Below, in pieces: positions 1 through 5,737 of a DNA stretch of 37,144 nucleotides. The notes below the pieces were generated by a model. It was not told where the DNA came from, ran no database searches, and was given only the letters and a program-made list of their open reading frames with translations. The stretch comes from Rikenellaceae bacterium (GTDB taxonomy: Bacteria > Bacteroidota > Bacteroidia > Bacteroidales > UBA932). The number at the start of each line of letters is the position of its first letter. The stretch's first letter is position 1. The stretch is taken from NCBI GenBank assembly GCA_022777205.1, contig JALFGP010000129.1, forward strand, positions 1-37,144, written 5' to 3'. Position numbers and translations under genes: made by a program.

Positions 1-89
1 TCTTTGGGTTCTTGCTGAATCGATACGATGTCAAAGTTCTCTACTATGACACTCGGAAATATTGTCTCTAATAATGTCTTGTTTACCAT
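1..89 (-). CDS. Possible transposase N-terminal region, partial (runs off left edge)
   Basis: An ATG at 89 opens a frame without stops to base 1, giving 29 residues that start MVNKTLLETIF and continue with a VENFDIV segment. From memory this resembles the short N-terminal-region ORF of ISAon1-type insertion sequences, whose transposase is split over two ORFs. The rest lies outside the window, so family and integrity cannot be tested. A TACCTTTG promoter element ends only four bases before the ATG, which would leave almost no leader. It could also be an unrelated small gene. Confidence 0.4.
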   Translation of the reverse strand, partial: MVNKTLLETIFPSVIVENFDIVSIQQEPK

Positions 90-93
90 ACTG

Positions 94-101
94 CAAAGGT
101 A
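94..101 (-). promoter_or_regulatory. Bacteroidales -7 element (TACCTTTG)
   Basis: On the minus strand TACCTTTG matches the TAnnTTTG consensus. It lies immediately upstream of the partial ORF at the left edge. The predicted transcription start falls at or inside that ATG, so the message would be leaderless or translation begins further in. Confidence 0.45.
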
Positions 102-108
102 GCAAGAC

Positions 109-192
109 TTATTTTATCAACCTACTTTTTCCGGTGATCCAATAACCTGCATCATCTTTGAAAATCTTTTCGGTCCATATTTCCTCCCTCAT
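109..192 (-). other. Short ORF of 27 codons, possibly a gene tail
   Basis: ATG at 192 to TAA at 109-111. The peptide starts MREEIWTEKIF and contains a GYWITGKSRL segment. The composition looks like real protein, but it is too short to identify. It may be the end of a decayed gene next to the insertion sequence or a small ORF in its own right. I do not recognise a family. Confidence 0.2.
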
Positions 193-236
193 CAGTCACA
201 TAGCTACGGCTATGCTCCTTCTTCGGGTGAAAATCT

Positions 237-377
237 GACGCAGATGAGGAGTTCTACTATGACATCGAGAACGACCCCATCTATGATACCTCCTGTGAGG
301 AGAGTCCCCTTTGCACAGCAGATTTCCAGACATATCCCAATTGTTTTTCTTGCGAAAAGCAGTATCTTTGTCATTGA
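237..377 (+). pseudogene. C-terminal remnant of a cysteine-rich protein
   Basis: A frame open from a stop near 230 reads 46 codons to TGA at 375-377 and has no ATG. It is acidic at the start (DADEEFYYDIEND) and ends in a cysteine-rich tail with C-x(5)-C, then NCFSCEKQYLC. Paired cysteines suggest a metal-binding end of a larger protein whose front is missing. The TATCTTTG promoter of the next gene lies inside it. I do not recognise the family. Confidence 0.35.
363..370 (+). promoter_or_regulatory. -7 element (TATCTTTG) of the PIN toxin-antitoxin operon
   Basis: TATCTTTG matches TAnnTTTG and lies 27 bases before the ATG at 397. A purine-rich stretch AAAAAAGGAG before that ATG can serve as ribosome binding site. 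Confidence 0.6.
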
Positions 378-396
378 CAATAAAAAAGGAGCACTT

Positions 397-618
397 ATGG
401 AAGCAATTACTTTCAGCCCTGCACAGGTACATATCTTCAATATGGTCTCTCATATCACTTCCGATCAGGCATTGGAACAGTTAAGGGAACAGTTGGCAGA
501 TTTTTATGCAAAACAGGTTGATGCAGAGATGGACAGCTTATGGGAAACTGGTGAATGGAATCAGCAGAAGCTTCAATCTCTCAGGGGTTCCCATTTCCGC
601 ACTCCTTATAACAGATAA
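397..618 (+). CDS. Putative antitoxin of a PIN-domain toxin
   Basis: A 73-residue protein beginning MEAITFSPAQVHIF, mostly helical, with a charged middle (QLREQLADFYAKQVDAEMD) and a basic end. The start at 397 is preferred over an upstream in-frame ATG at 244 because it follows the promoter element and a purine-rich ribosome site. The stop lies 11 bases before the PIN toxin, so the two are probably co-transcribed. Small size, position and partner argue for the antitoxin of a type II pair; no DNA-binding fold can be named with confidence. Regulation is expected to be by self-binding at the promoter, but no palindrome is evident there. Confidence 0.6.
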   Translation: MEAITFSPAQVHIFNMVSHITSDQALEQLREQLADFYAKQVDAEMDSLWETGEWNQQKLQSLRGSHFRTPYNR

Positions 619-629
619 GGAAGGAAGAA

Positions 630-1049
630 ATGAATCCAGTGGTGATTGACACAAACTGCCTGTTGCAGATTATCTCCAAGAAGAGTCCTTATCGGCCAAT
701 ATGGGATGCTTTCCTTACTGACCGATATGACCTTTGTGTCTCCAATGAAATCCTAGATGAATATCAGGAGATACTTGGGCAGCAGATTACTCCTACCATT
801 GCTGAGAATCTGGTACTCCTTATCCTCAACAAGTCCAATGTGAGGCTCATTGAACCGCATTTCAGGATGGAACTGATAAAGGCTGACCCTGATGACAACA
901 AGTTTGTGGATTGCGCCTTTGCTGCTGGGGCAGACTATCTGGTCACAGAAGACAACCACTTTAATATCCTAAAAAAGACTGCATTCCCGAAACTCAATCT
1001 GGTAACACTGGATGAGTTTATGGAGACAAGGCTAGTGAAGGGGGTTTGA
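630..1049 (+). CDS. PIN-domain toxin (putative toxin component, PIN family)
   Basis: A 139-residue single-domain PIN protein. The first acidic site is D7 in VIDTNCLL, the second lies in NEILDEY (about residues 39-45), and the last acidic residues are in KADPDDNKFVDCA (about 84-96) and VTEDNHF, which together form the metal site of PIN ribonucleases. The length fits the TIGR00305-type stand-alone PIN family. A purine-rich AAGGAAGGAAG precedes the ATG. It directly follows the putative antitoxin. The expected role is RNA cleavage in the cytoplasm, held in check by the partner. No defect is visible. Confidence 0.8.
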   Translation: MNPVVIDTNCLLQIISKKSPYRPIWDAFLTDRYDLCVSNEILDEYQEILGQQITPTIAENLVLLILNKSNVRLIEPHFRMELIKADPDDNKFVDCAFAAGADYLVTEDNHFNILKKTAFPKLNLVTLDEFMETRLVKGV

Positions 1050-1277
1050 ACACAGTGCAATTTTTGGTCAAAAAAGTTGCACCTGAATAAAAAGTTGCAC
1101 CACAAAGGTATTTGGCATCCAGACAAATGTAGTTTCCAGTTCGTTTTTCTCCGTCAATCAAAGCGGATATAGAGTGCAACTTCACAATTGCCCATGACTC
1201 CGGGAAAGATAATGGAAGCTCAATTTCAGTGACCTCCGTGCCTATCCTCTCATAATACTTGCTAATGTGTTTTATTA
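1046..1277 (-). pseudogene. Type I restriction specificity subunit (hsdS) remnant
   Basis: One minus-strand frame reads from about 1277 (IKHISKYYERIG) through ELPLSFPESWAIVKLHSI to DGEKRTGNYICLDAKYL, then on to TAA at about 1018 in sequence that no longer looks like the family. The YYERIG, FPESW and LDAKYL segments are typical of the link between two target recognition domains in HsdS. There is no start and both flanks are lost, so it cannot work. No hsdM or hsdR is nearby. Below 1127 the frame holds two copies of AAAAAGTTGCACC. Confidence 0.6.
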
Positions 1278-1287
1278 GTTAGAACAA

Positions 1288-1303
1288 TTAGCATATATGC
1301 TAA
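1288..1303. promoter_or_regulatory. 16-bp perfect palindrome, probable operator
   Basis: TTAGCATATATGCTAA is its own reverse complement. It ends 8 bases before the TATATTTG element at 1312, so it covers the -33 region of the promoter for the XRE regulator at 1462. That is the usual arrangement for self-repression by a dimeric helix-turn-helix protein. Binding is inferred. Confidence 0.55.
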
Positions 1304-1311
1304 ACTATTAG

Positions 1312-1319
1312 TATATTTG
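1312..1319 (+). promoter_or_regulatory. -7 element (TATATTTG) before the XRE regulator
   Basis: TATATTTG fits TAnnTTTG and sits just after the palindrome. Between it and the regulator is a 34-codon frame (1322-1423, starting AELYDELYGY and ending GYVRIE) without an ATG, which looks like the end of a lost upstream partner gene. Confidence 0.5.
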
Positions 1320-1461
1320 CAGCAGAGTTATATGACGAGCTGTATGGCTATATTCTTGACCCACAGAGGTTTGAAAAAATTCTAAATGATAATGTTGCCA
1401 AAGGATATGTAAGAATTGAGTAGAGAGAACTCAATGGCATCGCTGATGTTGTTTTTGAGAT

Positions 1462-1731
1462 ATGATAAACAAACAAGATTGGTTCAATGCAAAGCTTTCG
1501 TCTGTATCGCCGGAGATACAGACTGAAATTCAATTGTCCGCTGACATTATCGCACGCATAGACTCTATTCTCAAAGAAAAAAATATGAGTCAACGTGACT
1601 TGGCCAGAAAAATGGGCAAAAGCGAAGCGGTCGTCTCAAGGTGGACGACCGGATTCCCGAATTTGACTCTCCGCTCTATTGCAGAACTGTCAACTGCATT
1701 AGGAGAGCCGCTGATTCAAGTGACGAAATAA
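1462..1731 (+). CDS. XRE-family helix-turn-helix regulator, antitoxin-like
   Basis: An 89-residue protein. Residues about 32-85 form a Cro/CI-type HTH: helix ARIDSILKEKNMSQRDLARKM, turn, then recognition helix SEAVVSRWTTG, and the typical LTLRSIAELSTALG end. The short N-terminal helix (SPEIQTEIQLSADI) is common in HTH antitoxins of HigA type. No toxin gene flanks it; only a 34-codon fragment precedes it, so it may be an orphan antitoxin. The 16-bp palindrome in its promoter suggests autoregulation. Expected to act on DNA in the cytoplasm as a dimer. Confidence 0.7.
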   Translation: MINKQDWFNAKLSSVSPEIQTEIQLSADIIARIDSILKEKNMSQRDLARKMGKSEAVVSRWTTGFPNLTLRSIAELSTALGEPLIQVTK

Positions 1732-1984
1732 TCAGCAAGTTTATCTCAATAACTCGAAAGTGTCATGAATCTTTGCGCATATTCTGTGCTGTTCAGATAG
1801 TGGTGGTAGTGGCACAACCATTTGCTCAGACAAATATACGTCATCACCCATTCCCAAGATGCAGGTTATTTTTTGAAGATTACCAAAGTGTTTGTTGCAA
1901 AAAACACTTATATCAAATATGTGTATTATCGAAAAAACACCCTATAATTGCCACGATAAAATTCTCAGCCCGCACAGATGTCCT
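1732..1984. other. Gap without a recognisable gene
   Basis: AT-rich sequence after the XRE regulator. It holds an inverted repeat AAGTGTTT (1886-1893) / AAACACTT (1902-1909) but no run of T that would mark a terminator. A plus-strand frame crossing it has no protein-like features and runs into the antisense of the group II intron fragment. Confidence 0.4.
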
Positions 1985-2175
1985 TATTGCCAGAGTCATC
2001 GCCTATACATCAAGTAGGGGCCGTTTCATATTCGAAATATTTCATTCAACATTATCAGTCCACTTCCTTCAGATTCCACCTCACGATGGACACCCTTGCC
2101 TTTGGCTGTAACCTTCCCACTATTAGGGCGGTTTGGGGACTTGCGCCCGTTAGAGTACGTTCGTGCTGGGCGAAC
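1985..2175 (-). mobile_element. Group II intron fragment (domain I), no reverse transcriptase
   Basis: On the minus strand the segment shows the hallmark domain I text of bacterial group II introns: ACGGGCGCAAGTCCCC, then GTGGGAAGGTTACAGCC, AAGGCAAGGGTGTCCATCG and GAGGTGGAATCTGAAGGAAG (about 2063-2150). These stretches are strongly conserved in ribozyme domain I and are not coding. The expected 5' end (GTGYG) is absent, and neither the maturase gene nor domains V/VI are present, so this is a short dead remnant. Its lower limit is uncertain by some tens of bases. Confidence 0.6.
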
Positions 2176-2180
2176 CGAAG

Positions 2181-2209
2181 CGAGGTCGTGCAGCGAATGC
2201 ACGACCTCG
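2181..2209 (-). terminator. Hairpin downstream of the DUF2442 gene
   Basis: CGAGGTCGTGCA (2181-2192) pairs perfectly with TGCACGACCTCG (2198-2209) around a five-base loop. It lies 23 bases past the stop of the gene ending at 2233. No T-run follows, so it may stabilise the 3' end rather than terminate on its own. Confidence 0.45.
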
Positions 2210-2232
2210 TATTCTCTTTATTATTAACTGCT

Positions 2233-2652
2233 TCAGATTGCCATCAGCTCCCTGCCCAGACTATGCAGGGAAGAGACAATCTCCTGCTTGCGTTTCTCGC
2301 TCGGCTTCTTAATTCCATAGATGTATTTTGAAAGCAGGCTCTTGTTAATACCGATGCTTCTGGCAACCTCGGAAACATTCAACTGAGGGAATCGGGAGAA
2401 AATCATAGCAATATCATTGGTGTAATCCGGCTCCGCATTATCTTCCATAAAGCTGGAGATGTGGATATCCTCATCCAATGACGGCCAGCGGATATCATCA
2501 CCGAATCGACCTATCTTATAGTCAAGACGATCTTCCTCAGTGGCTTCAAGCAGTACAGGAAATGCCTCCAAAGGTCTTGAATACACCTTTGCAGCATCCG
2601 TCTCTATATAGATTCTCCTTGAGTCAAACCATACCTTACTTATCTTCTCCAT
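2233..2652 (-). CDS. DUF2442 domain protein with C-terminal helix-turn-helix
   Basis: A 139-residue protein. The N-terminal half (residues 1-70) is DUF2442-like: VWFDSRRIYIETD, the SRPLEAFPVLLEA loop and GDDIRWPSLDEDIHI. The C-terminal half (about 80-135) is an XRE-type HTH with VSEVARSIGINKSLLSKYIYG. It overlaps the end of the DUF4160 gene by 17 bases, so the two are translated together. DUF4160-DUF2442 pairs are common in Bacteroidota and are thought to be toxin-antitoxin-like; the HTH half would repress the operon. The inverted repeat beside the promoter at 2899 is a candidate operator. Confidence 0.75.
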   Translation of the reverse strand: MEKISKVWFDSRRIYIETDAAKVYSRPLEAFPVLLEATEEDRLDYKIGRFGDDIRWPSLDEDIHISSFMEDNAEPDYTNDIAMIFSRFPQLNVSEVARSIGINKSLLSKYIYGIKKPSEKRKQEIVSSLHSLGRELMAI

Positions 2653-2875
2653 GATACTCAGTCCATTTTTCGATTATATCCTCTTGGTATATCTTCACTA
2701 TCTGAATAGCCTTCTTCAAGTCTTTCGGTTTTATACCCTGATTCTCTACAATCTCGAAGGTCTTGACATTAATCTTCGCCCTCCCATCTCCGTTCTCCAC
2801 ATGCACATGGATTGGCAAGTGCTCCAGAGAATAGAAGAAAAATCGCATTCCGAATAATTCAAACAGTGTCGGCAT
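2636..2875 (-). CDS. DUF4160 domain protein
   Basis: A 79-residue protein that opens MPTLFELFGMRFFFYS, followed by EHLPIHVHVENGDGRAK, the signature of the DUF4160 family. The start at 2875 is chosen because family members begin MPT-x-F; the only in-frame extension uses a TTG at 2890. The -7 element at 2899-2906 lies 24 bases upstream. It forms a two-gene unit with the DUF2442-HTH protein. The biochemical role of the family is not established; a toxin-like partner of the DUF2442 protein is inference from pairing. Confidence 0.75.
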   Translation of the reverse strand: MPTLFELFGMRFFFYSLEHLPIHVHVENGDGRAKINVKTFEIVENQGIKPKDLKKAIQIVKIYQEDIIEKWTEYHGEDK

Positions 2876-2898
2876 AGCATCTCGTATCAAATTCTATG

Positions 2899-2906
2899 CA
2901 AAAATA
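2899..2906 (-). promoter_or_regulatory. -7 element (TATTTTTG) of the DUF4160/DUF2442 pair
   Basis: Minus-strand TATTTTTG fits TAnnTTTG. It is followed by a short leader to the ATG at 2875. Confidence 0.55.
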
Positions 2907-2924
2907 GGGATAAATTTTTATCCC
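2907..2924. promoter_or_regulatory. Inverted repeat next to the promoter, probable operator
   Basis: GGGATAA (2907-2913) and TTATCCC (2918-2924) are perfect inverted arms with a four-base spacer. They directly abut the -7 element, where a bound HTH dimer would block RNA polymerase. The downstream DUF2442 protein carries an HTH and is the obvious candidate ligand. Confidence 0.45.
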
Positions 2925-2949
2925 CACAAAAGTTTTGAAGATTTCTTTA

Positions 2950-3137
2950 CCTGTAAGTTACTTTCCGTTAAAAAGCGCCGCCCGCGTCTACCTTTACAAC
3001 GTGGATCAAACGACAGTAGCATGGCACATTTCGGACTCAGATATTTCGCACAGCTGCGCTCTAAGTACAAGGGCGTCTTCTGGCGCGTGGAGATAGCCGA
3101 GCGCGACTACAGCGACCCCAGCGAGGAGATTGAGTTT
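2950..3137 (+). repeat. Dispersed repeat, copy 1 (leader plus gene start)
   Basis: Starts with CCTGTAAGTTACTTTCCGTT and includes the first about 39 codons of a gene. Copy 2 begins at 5552 with the same first bases and nearly identical coding sequence. The spacer between leader and ATG has diverged, while the coding part is almost unchanged. Confidence 0.75.
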
Positions 3138-3194
3138 GCCACTTGGCGAATACTTTCTCGAACTTCTGCTCATTTTCCAGCTGCTTGCGGTTAA
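3021..3194 (+). pseudogene. Truncated gene start, phage-tail-like protein relic (copy 1)
   Basis: ATG at 3021 reads MAHFGLRYFAQLRSKYKG and then WRVEIAERDYSDPSEE, matching the start of the gene at 5622 almost residue for residue. After FA at about 3137 the match ends and the frame stops at 3192-3194 in sequence that belongs to the inserted opposite-strand remnants. I associate this N-terminus with large Bacteroidota phage-tail-like proteins, from memory only. Its probable last 24 codons survive at 3691-3765. Confidence 0.55.
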
Positions 3195-3428
3195 GACGAT
3201 CGAGCCTCTGGAAATCTGCGCATTGGCAACGAGAAATCTGCGTATAGCGACAAATGCACGCATAATCAATATGTTTGCCTGTATAGCCGTTTCACTTCTC
3301 AGAAGGCCGGAAAGCATGGATACTCCTTGATCCGTAAAGACATACGGGAGATATCGGTCACCGCCTCTGGTGTTTGAGATGCCATTTTGGCATTTCAAAG
3401 ATTTGACCTCCTCCTTGGTCAGATTGCG
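3138..3428 (-). pseudogene. ORF6N-domain protein remnant, frameshifted
   Basis: The minus strand reads RNLTKEEVKSLKCQNGIS, GGDRYLPYVFTDQGVSMLSG, LRSETAIQANILIMRAF and VAIRRFLVANAQI. These are the conserved core and end of the ORF6N family of phage-related DNA-binding proteins. After NAQI the frame shifts and continues as FQRLDRLNRKQLENEQKFEK up to KVFAKW at the junction near 3138. A stop codon directly precedes the first R. With both ends and the frame lost, it cannot make the family protein. Confidence 0.7.
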
Positions 3429-3451
3429 CTACCGTTTCCGTAGAATCAAGA

Positions 3452-3694
3452 TTAGGTGACAATCTCAACACGTAACAACTCCACATAATTGGACCAAGTA
3501 AGATTTGGCAGACTCGTCTGCCAAATCTCTTGAGATGGGAAAGCAAGAAATACCTGTCTGCATAATCGAAGCGAACGAACGCTGAAGCCTTTTCCATACT
3601 CGTTGGTTAATTCCTCAGAAAGAAGCTGGATTACACGGGTTCCATATTCCGCCCTATCAGCTCCAGCCTGATCCTGTTCAACAATGCGCTTACC
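3452..3694 (-). pseudogene. DUF1016 (YhcG-type) N-terminal domain remnant
   Basis: Eighty codons without a start read GKRIVEQDQAGADRAEYG, TRVIQLLSEELTNEYGKGFS, VRSLRLCRQVFLAFP and EIWQTSLPNLTWSNYVELL before TAA at 3452-3454. This is the DUF1016 N-terminal helical domain of YhcG-type proteins, whose missing C-terminal part is a PD-(D/E)XK nuclease. It lies upstream of the ORF6N remnant on the same strand. The perfect 13-base inverted repeat at 3501-3528 falls inside this coding sequence. Confidence 0.7.
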
Positions 3695-3765
3695 TCATCA
3701 AGTTCTTCGGCCTGCGAGAGAAGGACGTGGACTGGTTCCGCATCGAAGAAGTACAGAAAGACTGA
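3691..3765 (+). pseudogene. C-terminal fragment of the interrupted gene (copy 1)
   Basis: Twenty-four codons, YLIKFFGLREKDVDW then FRIEEVQKD and TGA, start exactly where the DUF1016 remnant ends. The strand, the composition and a strong terminator 23 bases later suggest this is the original 3' end of the gene whose start is at 3021. That they belong to one gene is inference. Confidence 0.45.
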
Positions 3766-3788
3766 CTCCGGGATCCCCGGAAACCGAG

Positions 3789-3812
3789 AAGAGCCGCACT
3801 GCTGCGGCTCTT
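3789..3812. terminator. Strong bidirectional terminator
   Basis: AAGAGCCGCA (3789-3798) pairs perfectly with TGCGGCTCTT (3803-3812) around CTGC and is followed by TTGGGATTTT. On the minus strand it follows the stop of the gene ending at 3821, so it can serve both sides. Confidence 0.75.
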
Positions 3813-3820
3813 TTGGGATT

Positions 3821-4325
3821 TTAATGAAGGTTATCACTTTTTTTATTTACTGCAGTTCCTGAATATCCCCATTCGTTATAGATGTAGTTACCATCTTGGC
3901 ATTGCTCTTTTTCACATTTACAATCAATTATCATATCTCGGCTATAGTATTTAGCCATAGCACGAAGCTCGTGTTTTGCTTCCTCTCTATTCCTATAGGA
4001 AGTACTACTAATGAATATTTCACTATTTGGAATGTACTTTTTATGTCCTTTATAATTAGCTGATACGATTTCAACATCTTCACAATTAGATTTTGCCCAC
4101 TCAAATTTTGAATTTTTAGAGTGCATCGTGCCTAAGCAATGAGGGCATATTGGGAGGTAGCTGCTACCAATAAATGGGACAACAACCTTACAGGCTAAAA
4201 TCAATTCAAACTGTTCAATATTCGCCTTCCATTTGTGAACGCAATTTGAGCAAATAAGCCTTCCACACATTGCGCAATGATACTCCTTTGCCAATACTCT
4301 TTGTACAACAACTGCAAGTACTCAT
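3821..4325 (-). pseudogene. Zinc-ribbon protein, probably frameshifted near its start
   Basis: The main frame (from 4294) gives 157 residues with CAMCGRLICSNC and later ICPHC, so zinc-binding pairs, then a charged C-terminal half with CKCEKEQC. That frame has no ATG: it would have to start at a TTG. An ATG at 4325 in the next frame gives MSTCSCCTKSIGK; removing one G near 4284 joins it to EYHCAMCGRLICSNC, a natural cysteine-rich start. A one-base frameshift, real or from sequencing, is the simplest reading. I do not recognise the family. It ends at a shared terminator. Confidence 0.5.
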
Positions 4326-4448
4326 ATTAATGCTATTAAATAAACTCCTTACCAAGTGTTTCAAAAATATAATTTATTGTTTCATCCTTTAACGTCTGTG
4401 CTGCCTGTGGTGCTTTTATCAGGTGATGCTCCACAAGGTTATCCAGAG

Positions 4449-4844
4449 TCAATTTGAGATTGGCATGATACCTCTATTCTCTGCATTATGCGACCACTGA
4501 ACTTGCCAAGTTGAACCGCTTATTGTATCCAGCAAGATAAAAGTCCACATATTCTGAGTTGGATACAACGTAAATCTTCCGGGCTTTTTATCTTAGCCTG
4601 TGGCTAATGGAATAAGATTTAGATAAGTCTCAAAGCGGTTTTCATTATTGAAGGAGTATTGAATTTGCCAAATTCTTCCATCCTCTGTATTAAGTTTCAG
4701 GAATGTCCACATATTGGTAGTGGGGAATAATCTGTAAGAAGCACTTGGATTATCCTGCCCCAATGCAGTCATTTGATTTTCCTGACAGAATGCCAATACT
4801 CCAATGAAACAAACTATAAATAAACAAATGAGACGACGTTTCAT
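4449..4844 (-). pseudogene. Two-repeat secreted protein with an in-frame stop
   Basis: ATG at 4844 gives a signal peptide (MKRRLICLFIVCFIGVLAF) and a repeat unit with LFPTTNMWTFLKLNTEDG and IWQIQYSFNNENR. The frame meets TAA at 4593-4595 but then continues without shift through a second unit, FTLYPTQNMWTFILLDTISG and TWQVQWSHNAENRG, to TGA at 4449-4451. The two units align along their length, so one nonsense codon splits an originally 131-residue protein. The first half alone (83 residues) could still be made and exported. The family is a Bacteroidota secreted protein of unknown role. Confidence 0.7.
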
Positions 4845-4891
4845 ATATTTTAGCGTTATTTATTGTCGTTTCATAAGTTTTACGAAGAATA

Positions 4892-5470
4892 CTAAAGGTC
4901 ATCCATAGCCTTTTCTTCAACCTTCAGAGAGTTAATATTATCCCAGTACGAAAGACGAACTTTCCCGCCCGACCATTTTGCCTTTATTATTTCAAGAAAA
5001 ATATTACCTTTATCAGTCCTGATATGAGTATTAATTACGCCCCGATCCTGCCTCAGTTCATACATTTTGTCTGTGTCGTTCTTTGGCTCAGGATAACCGA
5101 TCCACTTTTCCTCAGAGACTTCCGGCTCTCCATATTTCCTCGTGAGCATCTCCTTCAATTGAGAATAACTCCCATAAAGATCCGACCACGATTCTGTGGT
5201 GTCAAAGAGGACTGTAATTCTATTAACAAGGTCGAAGCTTTGCAAAGTTATAACACCAATCGTACAGTTTCTGAATCCGGCAAAATCTCCTTGAAGAATG
5301 GCAATCCCATCTTCCTTACCGATATATTCAAATCCGGCCTTCTTCATATTTTCGACATAGGCATCTAATGTACCATCAATAGGGACACCTTTGAAAGTAA
5401 GGTGTTCTGACTGAGCAAATGAACAAATACAAAAAAACACAGTCGCTATTGTGCTTATCAATCGTTTCAT
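4892..5470 (-). CDS. Secreted protein of unknown function
   Basis: A 192-residue protein. The start at 5470 gives a signal peptide MKRLISTIATVFFCICSFAQ; the in-frame upstream ATG at 5518 would bury it. The mature part begins HLTFKGVPIDGTLDAYV and contains KKAGFEY and ILQGDFAGFRNCTIGV, then a KEMLTRKYGEPE segment typical of small Bacteroidota periplasmic proteins. Similar proteins are common beside hypothetical genes in Bacteroides, but no function is known to me. It lies 47 bases upstream of the two-repeat secreted gene and may be co-transcribed with it. Confidence 0.65.
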   Translation of the reverse strand: MKRLISTIATVFFCICSFAQSEHLTFKGVPIDGTLDAYVENMKKAGFEYIGKEDGIAILQGDFAGFRNCTIGVITLQSFDLVNRITVLFDTTESWSDLYGSYSQLKEMLTRKYGEPEVSEEKWIGYPEPKNDTDKMYELRQDRGVINTHIRTDKGNIFLEIIKAKWSGGKVRLSYWDNINSLKVEEKAMDDL

Positions 5471-5551
5471 AATAGAAAAGATTAGAATGAATCTATCGCA
5501 AAAGTACGAATTTCCCACGAGACCGCAATAACTTAAGCATTCGTGATTTTT

Positions 5552-5737
5552 CCTGTAAGTTACTTTCCGTTAAAAAGCCGCTATCCCCTCTACCTTTACA
5601 ACCTAAAACAGAAGGTGAGGGATGGCTACTTTCGGACTCAGATACTTTGCTCAGCTGCGCTCCAAGTATAAGGGCGTCTTCTGGCGCGTGGAGATAGCCG
5701 AGCGCGACTACAGCGACCCCAGCGAGGAGATGGAGTT
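5552..5737 (+). repeat. Dispersed repeat, copy 2 (leader plus gene start)
   Basis: Same leader as copy 1 (CCTGTAAGTTACTTTCCGTT) and nearly the same first 40 codons. Both leaders carry CTACCTTTACAAC, a near match to the TAnnTTTG promoter, upstream of the ATG. Confidence 0.75.

Noticed and set aside
1641..2111. Plus-strand frame of 156 codons after the XRE regulator
   Set aside because: It starts inside the regulator in another frame and runs antisense through conserved group II intron RNA sequence.
2171..2209. Hairpin plus GTTCG as an intact group II intron 5' boundary
   Set aside because: Comparison with remembered intron text shows that GTTCGCCC lies inside a domain I stem, so the true intron start is missing.
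3501..3528. Perfect 13-bp inverted repeat with a two-base centre
   Set aside because: It lies within the DUF1016 remnant and encodes its conserved EIWQTSLPNLT text, so the symmetry is probably a coincidence of coding sequence and not a terminator or attachment site.
4336..4473. Minus-strand frame reading LTLDNLVEHHLIKAP to a stop
   Set aside because: It overlaps the better supported second repeat of the secreted protein only at its edge, has no start codon and no recognisable family, so it is not listed as a gene.
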